A DNA stretch of 64,000 nucleotides from Welwitschia mirabilis (GCA_051453625.1 JBOZIK010000001.1:154434838-154498837), one strand, 5' to 3'; positions 1-12,174 are shown, counted from the stretch's first letter. A program made the numbers and translations. The notes: generated by a model from the letters alone, not told the origin.

Positions 1-79
1 TAAGATGGAAAAGAACACTCTTAAACTATCTAAGATCTTTTCACCATTGAGAAAAACATCAAAAATAAAGCATCTTTCT

Positions 80-240
80 TTAAATTAAAGTGCATGGACA
101 TGTAAATGTCCTAAGATTAAGTGAATCCAATCTTAGCACTGAAATGCCCAAGTCAAAAAACTAATCATGGAAATAAATACATAAGTTAAGTTTGAAAAAA
201 TGATCTAGTAATGCCATAATAATCTTGTAAAGGAAAAAGC
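80..240 (-). repeat. Conserved internal block of pol-less elements (copy 1 of 3)
   Basis: This stretch, containing the words TGTCCTAAGATTAAG and GAATCCAATCTTA, recurs at about 12640-12790 and 53190-53360 in the same position between the ORF region and the 3' part of each pol-less element. It has no open frame. It may be a cis-acting element of the family or only shared ancestry. Confidence 0.6.
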
Positions 241-381
241 TAAGAAAAAATTTAGGTGGTTTACTTGTGTAATTCCAAATTTTACCCATTTACTTCCTAC
301 AATTCTTAAGCAGTTAATTCAGAAATCTTAATAGAGACATAAAAAATTTATTTTCTCAAACTAAAATCATTATTTTATTGA

Positions 382-533
382 CTATCATCCTACTTATCAT
401 CCAGATGATAAGGAGGATGATACACATAGGAAATATAAATAGAATACAAAAAAAACTTATAAAAAGACTTGAAAATAGAAACTAAAAAAGAAGACTATCA
501 TCTACTTCATCTTCTAGACAATAGAGGGGATAA
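382..533. repeat. Two palindromic GATGA-type motifs
   Basis: Copies at 382-422 and 494-533 of the nested palindrome found throughout this window (outer ATCATCC/GGATGAT, inner ATCATCCAGATGAT in the first). The A-rich sequence around them resembles the leader at 3.7-4.3 kb, so a leader-like segment may have been duplicated or inserted here. Confidence 0.7.
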
Positions 534-1639
534 TAGATTATTATTAAAGAATAAAGATTGAAAATTTAGATTGTAAATAGAAATGAAAACTAAAAGCAGA
601 AGAGTAAAAACATAGACTATCAAAACAGAAAACTAAAAATCAAAAGTATCATGAAAGCAAAAAGGAAAAATCAAGGCAAGCAATCTTTATTTAAAGATGT
701 AGAATCTAACTCACACTTTATTGAAGAAGAAAGAAAGCAAGAAAAAGAAAGATGATCTTAGAAAATTTGTATTCTTTCAGAAAAATAAGGTCCAAACCAA
801 ATATTCACCAATTGATAAAACCTGAAAGGTTTGCAATCATTCTTAAATAGAATAAAGTAGAACAAGTGAGAGTAAAAGAATAATACTTAGATAGCATAAT
901 TTTCCAAATTTAATATGAAAGATTTATGAATCTTGAGCATCATTAGAAAAGGCATCTGAAAAGGGACTTAAAGAAAGTTTTTAAGATAATTTTAAAGGAT
1001 CTTTAAAATGTTTCTCATAATTTGATTTAAGACATGGATTCTTAAGAGGAAAATAAGGCTTTTTTAATTTTGAATAAACACATGACAATTTATTTTCACA
1101 AGCATTAATATAAGAGATAAAAAATTCATACAACTCATGGAAAAACAACCTCTTATCAAACTCATGATATAAAAGTTTTGAAATATAGATTGCATTCAAA
1201 GCTTGATATTAAAAATGAGAGGCTTTATTTGATATCCAAGAATTTATAAGAAACTTCTTAAGATAAGAGATTAAGATAGGTTTAACATACCTAAGAAGCT
1301 CTTTAACATTTAATTTCAAACATGGATTGGGATTAAGAAGATATGGTTTTCCCCAATTAAGAGTTTCAAGATATCCAAAATTTTGTTTTGGAAAAGAATG
1401 ATTAATAAAAGCACATGATAGAGTTGACTTTGCAAATGAGGAAAAGAGGTTATTTTTTACACATAAAGTTTTCAAAGGAAGAGGTTGGGAGGTTTTTGAA
1501 ATCAATTCCTCAAGATGATGTGGTTTATTATTTTTAAGGACAACAATGTAATTTGAAAAGTTACTTTCTTCATTGGTTATATCTCCTTTTTTTTTATGAT
1601 TGATTAATTCTCGCTTTTCTTTTTCATTTTGTTGATGAT

Positions 1640-2885
1640 CATAACTCTCTTTTAAGCTGGCGGATTCCTTAAAAAGATCATTATAAAGATTATAGAAAGA
1701 GAAGCTATCATTTTTTTCATTATTTATTGAAAGATATTCTAATGTTTCTTAGTTTAATTTCTTTTCCTCTCTAAATAATTCTGTTAACTCTAAACTATAA
1801 TTCTCATTTGAGTTGAGTTGATTTTTTTCCATTGATTCCATTTCAATGTTTATTCCCATTAATTTCGAATGTTAAGCCTCTAGTATTGGTGGAAATCCTT
1901 CATCCTTTTAAAATATGTAAAAGTTTGGGATGTGATCTAAGATTTTAATGTTATCTTCTTCTTCTTCACTATTCTTGTGATCTTATTGTATGTTGTTGTT
2001 TCCATTAGAAGGAAAAATGTGATTATCATTTTCATCATAGATTAAAAAAATTTAGATTGCTCATAAATGCATTATTCATCTAATGAATGATTTTGTCACA
2101 CCATAACATCATCATCTATATAGCCATACTCATATTCATTGTTAAAAGACATAATTGAATTATCATTGTCTCCCTTTTGCTCATCTCCTAATGAGTAGGA
2201 TGATGAAGTTTNNNNNNNNNNNNNNNNNNNNNNNNNNNNNNNNNNNNNNNNNNNNNNNNNNNNNNNNNNNNNNNNNNNNNNNNNNNNNNNNNNNNNNNNN
2301 NNNNNNNNNNNATTTTTTTCTAAGTTGGTGGATTCCTCCAAATGATCATTAAAAAGATTGTAGAAAGGAAAGCTCTCATTTTTTTCATTATTTGATAAAA
2401 ATATTATAATGTTTCTTGGCTTGATTCCTCTTCCTCTCTAAATAACTTCATTAACTATAAATTATCATCCTCATTTGAGTTGAGTTGATCATTTTCCATT
2501 GATTCTGTTTCAATGCTTATCTCCATTAATTTCAAAAGTTGAACCTCTAATATTGGCGGAAATCCTTCATCCTTATAAAATATGTGAAAGTTTGGAATAT
2601 GATCTAAAATTTCAATGTCATATTCTTCTTCTTCTTGACTATCATCATCTTGTTGCAAGTTGTTGTTTCCATTAGAAGGAAAAATGTGATCATCATTTTT
2701 ATCATAGATTAAAGAATTTTTAGATTTCTCATGAATGCATTCTTCATCTGATGAATGGTTTTCTAAAACCTCATCATCATCATCTAATAAATAGTCATCA
2801 TCATCTTCATTGTTGAAAAATGTAGTTGAATTGTCATTGTTTTTCCTTTGTTCATCTCCTAATGAGTAGGATGATGAAGTTTGTT
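1640..2885. repeat. Diverged tandem duplication of about 670 bp around a gap
   Basis: 1640-2211 and 2312-2885 match each other in the same order: GATTCCT at 1662 and 2331, ATTGATTC at 1831 and 2498, ATGAGTAGG at 2191 and 2862, an offset of about 667-671. The copies differ at many sites, so this looks like a real old duplication rather than an exact assembly copy. The 100-N gap lies at the joint. Confidence 0.75.
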
Positions 2886-2937
2886 TTAAAATTTTATTCT
2901 CTATTTGGAAGCAAGAATCATAATCATAATCATTCAT
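2455..2937 (-). CDS. Open segment of the acidic ORF (160 codons)
   Basis: This is the longest uninterrupted part of the acidic ORF. It opens with NDYDYDSCFQIE, has runs such as EDDDDYLLDDDDE and a Glu run near residue 100, and ends in a segment rich in Glu, Ser and Asn. It has no Cys/His knuckle, signal peptide or membrane segment. The ATG used here is internal, since homologous sequence continues upstream to 3460 in shifted frames. Three fairly well conserved copies suggest real coding in the past. Expression today is doubtful. Confidence 0.4.
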   Translation of the reverse strand: MNDYDYDSCFQIENKILKQTSSSYSLGDEQRKNNDNSTTFFNNEDDDDYLLDDDDEVLENHSSDEECIHEKSKNSLIYDKNDDHIFPSNGNNNLQQDDDSQEEEEYDIEILDHIPNFHIFYKDEGFPPILEVQLLKLMEISIETESMENDQLNSNEDDNL

Positions 2938-3728
2938 TCCTAATTTATTTTCATTTTCCTCAAGAAAAGATGTAGAATAATAGGCTTGACGATTTTACAT
3001 TAGAAGAGATCCTTGATTTTGTTAAATAAATGCAAACATAGTTTCTATGCATTTACTGATATTTTCATGGTTCTTTTTTATTGTGTCCCTTAATTCTTTC
3101 ATTAGTTTATTTTCTTCTTTGTAGTACTTTATGGAAGAAGGATGGGATGGGTAAACATGATTGTATGAGGTTGAATCTCTAAAATTTTCATTATTATTTC
3201 CATATGAGTTTTGAAAAGAAAATGGGAGATAATAAGATGGTTAAAAAGAGGAATGGGGTCAATCCTTGCTCTCAACATTTTTTTGTATTGGCCTTTTTCT
3301 TTCTACAAAAAGCTCTCTAATTGTTTTCTTACCATCCTCTTCAAATTCTTTTTTCTTTTTTTAGCAAGAATTCCCCAAGTGTTTTATTACTATTATCCTC
3401 ATATTCATTTTTATACCTTTCAATAAAACTATTTATACGGGTTCTTCTATAGCTGTTCATTTTTTAAAAGAATGGCAAAAAGAGAATCTGAGTTCAAGAT
3501 GAAGGTAGATGCTTAAATATGATCAAGTTCTAAAGTTTTATAAATAAAATAAGCTTAGAAGAAAAATAATATATGCACCTAGAGTTTGTGTTCCTGAAAC
3601 TAAATTGTCCATCACTAATACTTTTTTTTATTAACAACCATTTTTTCTCTAATATGCCTTTTTTTAGACCAATCTTACCATGGTTCCTACAAATAAAAAA
3701 ACAACAAAGAATAAATCAAAAACAACAC

Positions 3729-3983
3729 TGTCATCCTGTCTATCATGGAAATAATAGGAGGGATGATATACAAAAACCATAAACAAAACTAAAACTAAAA
3801 TAGAAAGCTGAAAACACAGAAAACAGAATTGTCATCCTCCTAGTCATCCGAACAGTAGAGGAGATAACAGAAACCAATTTTATTGCAAAAAAATTAAAAT
3901 ATGAAAATCAAAATAAAAATAAAATTATAAACTAAAATTACACACTGTTGTCCTATCTATTGTTGGATGATAGAAAGGACGAC
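3729..3983. repeat. Three palindromic motifs in the leader of element 1
   Basis: Copies at 3729-3768, 3831-3870 and 3947-3983 of the window-wide palindrome, about 100-120 bp apart. They lie between the ATG of the acidic ORF (3460) and the PBS (4403), so in the 5' leader of the minus-strand transcript. Confidence 0.7.
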
Positions 3984-4003
3984 CACTATTTTTCTACAAA
4001 AAA

Positions 4004-4310
4004 TCAAAAAATAAAAACCAAAACTAAAAAAATGACAAAAGTAAAAAATAAAAACCAAAACTCAAAAATGGAAAAAGAAAAAAATAAAAACCAAGAACCA
4101 AAAAACTGAAAATCCAAAAAAATAAAAATTGAGAACCAAAAAACAGAAAAAAATATAAACCAAGAATCAAAAAACCAAAAACATGAGAACCAAAAATTCA
4201 AAAAATCAAAAAAATAAAAAATGAGAATCGAAAAACTAAAAATTTGAAAAAATAAAAACGAGAACTAAAAAACTGAAAAATAAAAATCACAAATAAAAAA
4301 CCTATGATTT
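4004..4310. repeat. A-rich low-complexity tract
   Basis: Degenerate short repeats of the type AAAAATAAAAACCAAGAACC, with no fixed period, lying in the leader of element 1. Open frames across it are compositional artefacts. Confidence 0.75.
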
Positions 4311-4402
4311 CTAATAAAAGTACAATATTACTATAGATAAATAACTAAACAGAAATCTGATGTACTCATTTAAATGATGACAACCCTTTTGCTTCTCAAT
4401 AG

Positions 4403-4423
4403 CCTTTCTTGGCAATGGCATCA
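4403..4423 (-). other. Primer-binding site of element 1 (tRNA-Asp-like, decayed)
   Basis: On the minus strand this reads TGATGCCATTGCCAAG, close to the TGGCGCCGTTGCCGGGG used by Athila-type elements (recalled, not searched). The changes are transitions. It is separated from the LTR end at 4427 by three bases, as in the other copies here. Confidence 0.65.
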
Positions 4424-5007
4424 ATTTGTTGTAATATGTATTTTTATGCAAGTGCTTAAGTTCAAGAGGATTCTTTCATTTATAAAATAAATAGATATCT
4501 TACATAATATAACATACTAGTATGAGTGGGAGTAGATCCGAAATGTCATATTTATGTTGAAGACTACAAGACTCAGATTGCTTTGCAAGAGAATAAAGGA
4601 ACTAGAAATAAAGAATAATGCAAAAAATAAAAGGTACAATGCAAATGCAAGATGAAATCTAATCTAATGTGCAATGCAAAATGAAACTAANNNNNNNNNN
4701 NNNNNNNNNNNNNNNNNNNNNNNNNNNNNNNNNNNNNNNNNNNNNNNNNNNNNNNNNNNATCAAGGGCAACATAGACTATAAGAATTATCCAAAATCTAT
4801 AATGCAAACATAAAAACTAAATAAGGTTTTATATTAAAGAGTAATAAGCATCTCGGTTACAAAATAGTTGGATCTTAATGAAGGATACCCAGTCCTCTAC
4901 CAAGTGCATGTCTTTCTACAATGCTCAAGATGGATCTTCTGCCCTTCGATCTCCTATCATGAGAATTTTCAATGTAACAAAGATGAAGAGGATAATCGAA
5001 GGGGGAC

Positions 5008-5019
5008 TTATTTATATAA
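5008..5019 (-). promoter_or_regulatory. TATA-like box in the 5' LTR of element 1
   Basis: The minus strand reads TATATAAATAAG at the place where other LTRs in the window have CTATAAATAC. This is a probable old core promoter upstream of the R region. Activity is unlikely. Confidence 0.4.
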
Positions 5020-5130
5020 AAATATAGTAAAAAAAAAGACAAATAGATGGTGCATAAAGATGCATTCATTTATAATTCAAAAATGAATGAAATAGATAAG
5101 GGTTGCTATCAGAGTCAGTTACATATTAGT

Positions 5131-5169
5131 GTCGTCCTGACTATCATCTGGATGATAAGAGGGATGACA
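5131..5169. repeat. Near-perfect 39-bp palindrome (best example)
   Basis: Outer arms GTCGTCC and GGGATGAC enclose the core TATCATCTGGATGATA, so the whole segment can fold into one hairpin interrupted only by short unpaired spacers. It lies in the U3-side part of the LTR, upstream of the TATA-like box on the minus strand. Confidence 0.8.
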
Positions 5170-5214
5170 GCACATTACAAAAGATGACTTAAAAATATTA
5201 GCATCAAAAATATT

Positions 5215-6330
5215 TTCTTAATCATTTTTATTTATTTCTATAATTTATTTATCTAGATTCCCTCATACTATATATTTATAAAGTATAAGTACCTTTATAA
5301 TAGTTCTAAATGATTACTTCTTAACTTACCAATCCTAAATTGATGCCTTCTAACATTTACTTTCAAGTGCATTCATGGCTTTTGTCCCTCTTGTATATCT
5401 TTCTTAACCACATTTATACCATTTATAATTATTAAAATATTACAGACTTAGGTACTTATTATGAGAGAATATTTCCACTTGCTTACCACAAATCTTAAAG
5501 TAATATTTTAATCTCTTAATATTACAACACATAATTTTAGTTTTTAAGTATTAATGTTTATTCCAACTCCTATAGGATTGGTTATATACCTATATCTATT
5601 GTGGAAATGAGAGGTACATCATTTGCAAATAAAAGAAGATTAATAAAATGATTACCTATTAGAATATAATGTTCTGTCAACATCCTAATTTTTCAAAAAA
5701 AATCCAAATAGTATTGGTAAAAGTAAGCATTCCTATTTAACTTCAATGTAACTTTAAAGAGAAACATAATTATCTATGTTATTGTCATTGAACTTGATAA
5801 TAACTTTATCATATAGCCTATGAATCATTTTAATTAATTTAGGAGAATTAACTTAATTATTCAACTATTACCATAATTTACTTCTAATGATATACTCATA
5901 AACTTTACAAAAATCAACAAAGCAAATAAAGACCTTCTTGTTAAGTTTCTTAGACTTGTTGATACAATGTTTATAAGTAATAAAATGGTTCATAATGTGA
6001 TGGTTATTTTTAAAATTTATTTATGATATAATTCTCATTTGTGTTTCTCTATTTACTTTCCAAGTATTCTTCTAATATGATTTCTAACAATTTAGCAAAA
6101 GGTTGCTAACCACAATAAATATATAGGTCATCTCTATCTTTCTTTTTTAAAAAGCATAATACCCTTTCTTATTTTCCATCTTTCATCTAATCCTTTCTGA
6201 ATAGCTTTAGTAAGTTTTTTCTTTCCAAATAATCTTTCTTATTATGTCTCCTATCCATTTTAGTAATTTTGTGTATAGCCCCATCCACATTTTTTACCTA
6301 TTCATTTTTTAGACTTTTAATTTCCCATTT
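5215..6330 (-). pseudogene. LINE (non-LTR) reverse-transcriptase fossil
   Basis: Minus-strand frames give a collinear set of non-LTR RT blocks: a KKVFICFVDF block (palm, first catalytic Asp), then LPILFGFFL (from the usual SPxLFN), then LLFANDVPLIS in place of the FADD catalytic block, then GKQVEIFSHNKYL and a K...GQKPMNALESKC tail. This order matches RTE-like LINE ORFs (family knowledge, not a search). The second catalytic Asp of FADD is retained but the first is Asn. Several stops and frame changes make it dead. The endonuclease domain and the 3' tail are not seen. The left end abuts the truncated LTR of element 1. Confidence 0.65.
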
Positions 6331-6339
6331 ATCTTCCTT

Positions 6340-8778
6340 AAGTGGAAAAAACAATCTTGTAATTGTGTCCTTTATTAAATGTCTAGTTATAATATTTAAT
6401 CATTAAAAATAATCTTTTCATTACTTTCATCTGTCATAAAATTTAAACTCATATAAGGATCATATATAATATATGAAATAACAACATGATATCGAAGTGT
6501 TAAAAAATTTTTAATGAAAAGATTGAGGAAAGCATGAATTACATAACACCTAAAAGTAAATCCATAGAAGATATTTCTACAAATAAAACTCAAATAACTA
6601 ATGAATAAAATGTGTGAAGTACCCATATTGGATGTTCCATGATAAATTTCTTTATTAAGCCCAAATCTTGCTATGGCTTGATGATTATTATGTTTTATAA
6701 TTTTTCAATTTATGTCGTGCTAGTTAAGGCATAAATAGAAATCCTAAATTTCTAAAGTAGGGTGATCTATTATAGTACAGAAAATGATAATTAGCATTAT
6801 TTCCTTAAGTATTAGAAGGAAATTTCATAGCTCATAGAGGTTTAAGTTATTTAGAAAAGGATAGGATTGAGAATTAACCAAGAGAATTTGGGGGAAAAGG
6901 TTAAGATATTTAATATTAGAGAATTCTCCTCCTAAAAAATAGGAGTGATTATTTAAAATATAGACTACCAAGCAAACTCAAGCTCAGATAGAGATAAGTA
7001 CAAAACAGTTTCATAGATAAGTAATAAAACTATTCACTGTGGATTTCAAATATCATGAAAGAATTACATATAATTCATCTTAAATGAAATGTATAAAATA
7101 CTTGAAAAACATAACAAATGTTATAAACACTAATACATTAGCCATCTAAATCCTAATAATATGTTAAAGGAAACATATCTAACCAATAAATTTAAAAGAA
7201 CGTTTAAAATAAACTATTGCATAACTAGCAATCATAATTGTATAAAGGATGGAATAACTTATAGATTGAATGAAAAATTAAAGTACACATCCTAATAATG
7301 AAAACACTACAATAATTAGAAATTCAATACAAAAATAAAGTCTTAGGCTAGACAAGGCATATGTCTCATGGGAAAGTCATTCCCTCAGGTCTAAGAGGAA
7401 GAAAGAAGACTTAAGACCTTATAATAAGATAAGCCCTCATCATAACCATGGAAAATGCAAATATAAAGGAATAGAATTTAAATGCAAAATGGAATAGACT
7501 CTAATATAATATGACATATGACATGGAATACCTTAACCCTAGACATAGAATTTACTTATATATCCAATGGTTAAATTATTAATTCTATGCATGTGTATTA
7601 TAAATAACACTGAATCCTTAACATATTTTCTTAATAAATAGAATTAATTACATTAATCCTTAATATTCTTAATATTTCCTTCATCGTTTTGAATGTGAAA
7701 TGTATTTTTACCCCTTGTTATAAGTTTAATTTAATAATTTCTTATTGGATTTATTAGTTTTTTTAAAACTCATTTTTCTAAAGAATGTCAACAGTGGCAT
7801 GGATTTAGATGATGGTACTGGTCCTTTTTGATAGCTCTAGTAATCTAAAAGTTAAGTATCCAAAGATAACATAGAAAGAAAATTCTAAGTATGAGTCCCT
7901 TTTAATAACATTTTGGATCTTCTAAGGATTAAACTTGGATAATGATAATTTAATAACAAACATAGTATTTATAACATTAAAATATATTATTTTTAAATTT
8001 TAGGAAGCAAAATATGTAAAACTCCAAGTATAAACACACATTCCAATCACCATTTTGCTAGTCTCTTAGAAATAATATACAAAAATAAAATATGAATGCT
8101 AATTATAAGTTTAAATTTTTTTCAAAGTACCAAATATGCTTTAAAATAAATGATCAAATGAGCTTAATAACCTTTAACTTGCATTCAGATTCATTTCATA
8201 TGTTAAAGAAAATCAAGATACTATATAAAATTACAAAGTAAAGACAGATTTACAACATTTAATTTAATTTTTAATTTTTGATTTTCATCTTTCCAAAGTT
8301 TAACAAAGCAAAACAAAAAAAAGTGTGTGATTTTTAGATTAAGGCAAACCTAATTAATATTTCTATAAAATTACAATGCTTTACATGTCCTTCAATGCTA
8401 CAGTGAGTTATAAAGCTAGTATAAATTCCTTAAAAACTTAAATTCAGTTAAAATAAATCAACTACATATTTCTATTACCTAGCTTTTAAAAAATTTACAT
8501 GCAATAAAGAGACATATAGAAGAAAATAGTGAAATAAAGAGATACATCAAGAAGAGGAGGAATGTCTTAGAGGGGACTCCCCTTCAATGTGGAGAATCCT
8601 TCCTATTTCTTAGGCTCTTATGAATAGCATTTAATTTATACATTATTTCATTCTTGTATTTTCTTATTTTACCTTGAAATTTTTGTACCCAACTTTTGTG
8701 TTTCTTAGGTATCATTTCTAGAACTTGCCTTTCCTCTTAAGAGGAAGTAGGAACTAAAAAACTTTGTTATAGAGTCTT
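6340..8778. other. Unassigned AT-rich sequence
   Basis: I find no domain motif, LTR end, long frame or clear repeat here. Short frames (for example 6396-6626, minus) look like chance. It may be further LINE 5' sequence or unique flank of the elements on either side. Confidence 0.5.
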
Positions 8779-10015
8779 TGTTATGATGTGTATTTATGAA
8801 AATGTTATGTTCTTCGCCAAATCCTATCAATCACAAATATATGCACAAACATAACATACTAATATAGATAGGAGTGGACCCAAATTTCATAATCNNNNNN
8901 NNNNNNNNNNNNNNNNNNNNNNNNNNNNNNNNNNNNNNNNNNNNNNNNNNNNNNNNNNNNNNNNNNNNNNNNNNNNNNNNNNNNNNNNNNNNNNNNNNNN
9001 NNNNNNNNNNNNNNNNNNNNNNNNNNNNNNNNNNNNNNNNNNNNNNNNNNNNNNNNNNNNNAATCTTCTTAATATAAAGATTGACCTTGTATAACCTAGA
9101 TCAATTAAGAAAACTATCACTAATCCTAACCAATCTAATCTATTAAGTGCATTAAATAGAATATGAAAACATGAAATGGTTTAATCTATGAAATGTAAAA
9201 TGCAATGCAATGCAAGATCCTAAACTAACATTTTCAACCTTGACAAAGATTGTCCTTCATGATCTATATTAATTGTAAAACTATCACAAAATCATAACCA
9301 ACATAAACAATAATGGACATGCACATGAATAAAACTAATAGAATATTTCAATTAAAAGTCGAACCAATATTCTATTACAAAGTAACAACACATAAATGAA
9401 GATGACATAGCCCAACACTAAGGAAGACTCCTCTCTATAACTAACGGATGGACCTTCAGCCCTTTAATCTCCTATCATGAAAATATTTGGTGTAATAGAG
9501 ATAATCAAAGTTGAGGATGAAGGTGGTATTTATTAATAATAATAGACTCAAAAATAGCAAATCTAATAGAGTAACCAAAACTATAACAGTGCATGAAAAG
9601 TGCATGATAGATTGCACAAGTTTAATAAAGTTTGATACATTAACTAAAATTAGATGTTATGCAGATGATAACAAGAATTATGCCATGTTAAAAGAGTTCC
9701 ATATCTAGCTTTCATGTTAGTCTAGCCAGCATCCTACTTAGCATGCAAGTAGTATTATTCGGGTAATCATCTAAACAATGGAGGAGATGACATACATGTT
9801 CAAGCTCTTCAATCAAGTGAATTTTTCCTTATAAAACATTGATTCCTCCTCAAAATATAAGGTATTATAATTGATTCAAAATGCCTCCAAATGTGTTAGT
9901 AATTGTGCATTTCCATGATTTTTTCCTTGACTCTCAATAATTATCATTTTCCACTTAAAACTATCTAAATGTCCTACAAAACTACTCAAAATACCCCATC
10001 AAAAACATATAATTT
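8779..10015 (-). mobile_element. 3' LTR of pol-less gypsy element 2
   Basis: It begins TGTTATGATGTGTATTTATG and follows the LTR at 16624-17892 word for word with many changes, including CAATCACAAATATATGCACAAACA, the GTGGTATTTATTAATAATAATAGACTC promoter region and the palindrome at 9752-9793. It runs into the gap at 10016 just short of the expected CA end. A second gap lies at 8895-9061. There is no PBS on its left, as expected for the 3' LTR of a minus-strand element. Confidence 0.75.
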
Positions 10016-10549
10016 NNNNNNNNNNNNNNNNNNNNNNNNNNNNNNNNNNNNNNNNNNNNNNNNNNNNNNNNNNNNNNNNNNNNNNNNNNNNNNNNNNNNN
10101 NNNNNNNNNNNNNNNNNNNNNNNNNNNNNNNNNNNNNNNNNNNNNNNNNNNNNNNNNNNNNNNNNNNNNNNNNNNNNNNNNNNNNNNNNNNNNNNNNNNN
10201 NNNNNNNNNNNNNNNNNNNNNNNNNNNNNNNNNNNNNNNNNNNNNNNNNNNNNNNNNNNNNNNNNNNNNNNNNNNNNNNNNNNNNNNNNNNNNNNNNNNN
10301 NNNNNNNNNNNNNNNNNNNNNNNNNNNNNNNNNNNNNNNNNNNNNNNNNNNNNNNNNNNNNNNNNNNNNNNNNNNNNNNNNNNNNNNNNNNNNNNNNNNN
10401 NNNNNNNNNNNNNNNNNNNNNNNNNNNNNNNNNNNNNNNNNNNNNNNNNNNNNNNNNNNNNNNNNNNNNNNNNNNNNNNNNNNNNNNNNNNNNNNNNNNN
10501 NNNNNNNNNNNNNNNNNNNNNNNNNNNNNNNNNNNNNNNNNNNNNNNNN
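10016..10549. other. Assembly gap (534 N)
   Basis: Unsequenced. From comparison with 50280-50400 it should hold the last bases of the 3' LTR and the polypurine tract of element 2. Confidence 0.9.
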
Positions 10550-10670
10550 TGACTAAGATAAACATTAACTAGGCATATGTAAATTAAGTTCAAAAATCTT
10601 AGTATGCAGGATCAAATCTCAAAATCAAATAAGCTGAATTATTTTACTTGTTAGATAATGTAACCATGAT

Positions 10671-11444
10671 GTCATCTGGTACATCTCTAGATGATTATGG
10701 GGCAACAGGATTCTAAAAATTAGTTTATAAAATCAAATGAATATAACTATACTCATTTCCCTTACTTAAAACATTTANNNNNNNNNNNNNNNNNNNNNNN
10801 NNNNNNNNNNNNNNNNNNNNNNNNNNNNNNNNNNNNNNNNNNNNNNNNNNNNNNNNNNNNNNNNNNNNNNNNNNNNNNNNNNNNNNNNNNNNNNNNNNNN
10901 NNNNNNNNNNNNNNNNNTAAATTATTAAACATAATATCCAAGGTAAATATATCAAAAATAATTAATCATTACATTATTCCCTTCATTCATGATCTCGTGA
11001 ATTATTTATAACATTCTTGCAAGGAAAACAAACTGCAAGTATTCTATTGTTAAGTATATGATGTAGTAAATAATACCTCTAGTATATATCACTCAAATAA
11101 TAGGAATTTAGAATCGAATTAGTACATAATAAACATGCATTATGAAAATTTAAAAATGACTCTCAAAAATTTGTTTTTATACTCAAAATATCTTAAAATA
11201 TATATCCTACTCCCCAGCCCTCCTTTCCCACCATAATAGGTAAATCAATACATCCTATATTGCATTAACATAAGATGAAAAAGATCAATAGGCAAGTTTT
11301 AAGTAGGAGTAAGCAAAACAGATGGGCCTTGAAGTAGTATTCTGTGCATGAAAAGAAGGGTCAGATTTACTCTAAAAATGATTATTCTTTAAAAAATATC
11401 TATGTGTCATCTGCTAAATCTTCTAGATGATAAGGAAGACGACA
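10671..11444. repeat. Two palindromic motifs in the 3' region of element 2
   Basis: Copies at 10671-10708 and 11405-11444, the second with the core TCTTCTAGATGATAAGGA. Both are in the non-coding 3' part of the element. Confidence 0.6.
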
Positions 11445-12174
11445 GGGTTTTTCAAAAGATGAAAAAAATTAAAGTATCAGCAGAATAAGTTAAGCTTAAA
11501 TAATATCACGGAGGCTTAAGAAAAATGTTAAAGAGATGGAATGGCTAAGGATTATGATAAATGAGACATAATAAAAGAGGTTAATGTACCAAGCTAAAAA
11601 AGATAGTGGAATATGCCATGAACTCATAATTATTAAATGTGTCAAAAAGAAGTAAACTCAAAAAGATAGCAAAAATTATCATCATAAACTAAAGGTACAT
11701 TATTTTCAAAAAGAAAATCAACTCTTATAAAAAAACTATAAATTAAAATAAAAATCAATAGGAAAAACTACTAAATGATTAAGTCCTAAGCATTTGTGAT
11801 GAAAAAGTACGAAAATGACTTTGAAACATCAAAGAAAATAATCAAGAAAAATAAAACAAAAATGGACAACTTAATAACATAGAAAATATTATGTGCCTAC
11901 CTACATTAAAATGTATCAAACTTTAATGGAAGAAATTATGAAATCACTTGACTAATGATGCATGATAAAATGCAAAAACCTCATAAAGTATTACTCAAAT
12001 AGGTAGTGATTATGATAATGCTAAGTGAAAAATGTTTTCAAACAATAAATAATAAGATAAAAAGGTGTTCAAAAATGAACTCATCTACTAACACTTCAAA
12101 ACACACCCAAATCCTCAAAATTAAAATGATCATGTAGGAATACTGTAAGCTCAATAAATCTAGAAAATAAGTAA

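Larger units (their letters stand above)
1209..3460 (-). pseudogene. Acidic/coiled-coil ORF fossil of pol-less gypsy elements, copy 1
   Basis: I do not recognise this protein. From an ATG at 3460 (MNSYRRT) and allowing frameshifts, it shows a basic N-terminus, a coiled-coil-like stretch (YYKEENKLMKEL...), a segment with SSYSLGDEQ, a long Asp/Glu-rich part, and a C-terminal segment containing LNWGKPYLL (1209-1505, open for 98 codons). The same succession occurs in broken form at 53880-55342 and 57344-58600. It sits directly after the leader, where gag is expected, but shows no CCHC knuckle. Most of the acidic middle part is duplicated around the gap at 2212-2311. It could be a diverged gag, a gag C-terminal linker or an accessory protein. 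Confidence 0.55.
1..4402 (-). mobile_element. Internal region of pol-less Ty3/gypsy element 1 (3' end off window)
   Basis: Read on the minus strand from the PBS at 4403-4423, this holds an A-rich leader with palindromes (4.4-3.5 kb), an acidic/coiled-coil ORF fossil (3460-1209), and a block at 80-240 that also occurs at 12640-12790 and 53190-53360. No protease, reverse transcriptase, RNase H or integrase motif is visible in any minus-strand frame. The order matches the elements at 8.8-17.9 and 48.8-60.7 kb, which makes it a non-autonomous LTR element whose 3' LTR lies left of the window. Assignment to the Athila-like group rests on the PBS and LTR similarity, because there is no pol to classify. 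Confidence 0.7.
4427..5205 (-). mobile_element. 5' LTR of element 1, truncated
   Basis: It starts TGTTGTAATATG and then follows the same order of words as the other gypsy LTRs in the window (GAGGATTCTT, CACTAGTATAG-like, TCTCCTATCATGAGAATTTT). It contains a gap (4691-4759), a TATA-like box and one very regular palindrome at 5131-5169. Similarity stops near 5205, about 300 bp short of a full LTR, where LINE-like sequence begins. Confidence 0.7.

Noticed and set aside
382-533. CRISPR-like array because of repeated palindromes
   Set aside because: Repeats are imperfect, irregularly spaced and spread over the whole window in retroelement non-coding DNA of a plant genome.
4004-4201. Open frame rich in Phe/Trp on the minus strand
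   Set aside because: Product of the A-rich low-complexity tract, with no conservation in the other leaders.
9969-10593. Open frames spanning the gaps at 10 kb, and similar ones at 25.5 and 45.6 kb
   Set aside because: They consist of N and have only a few real codons at each end.
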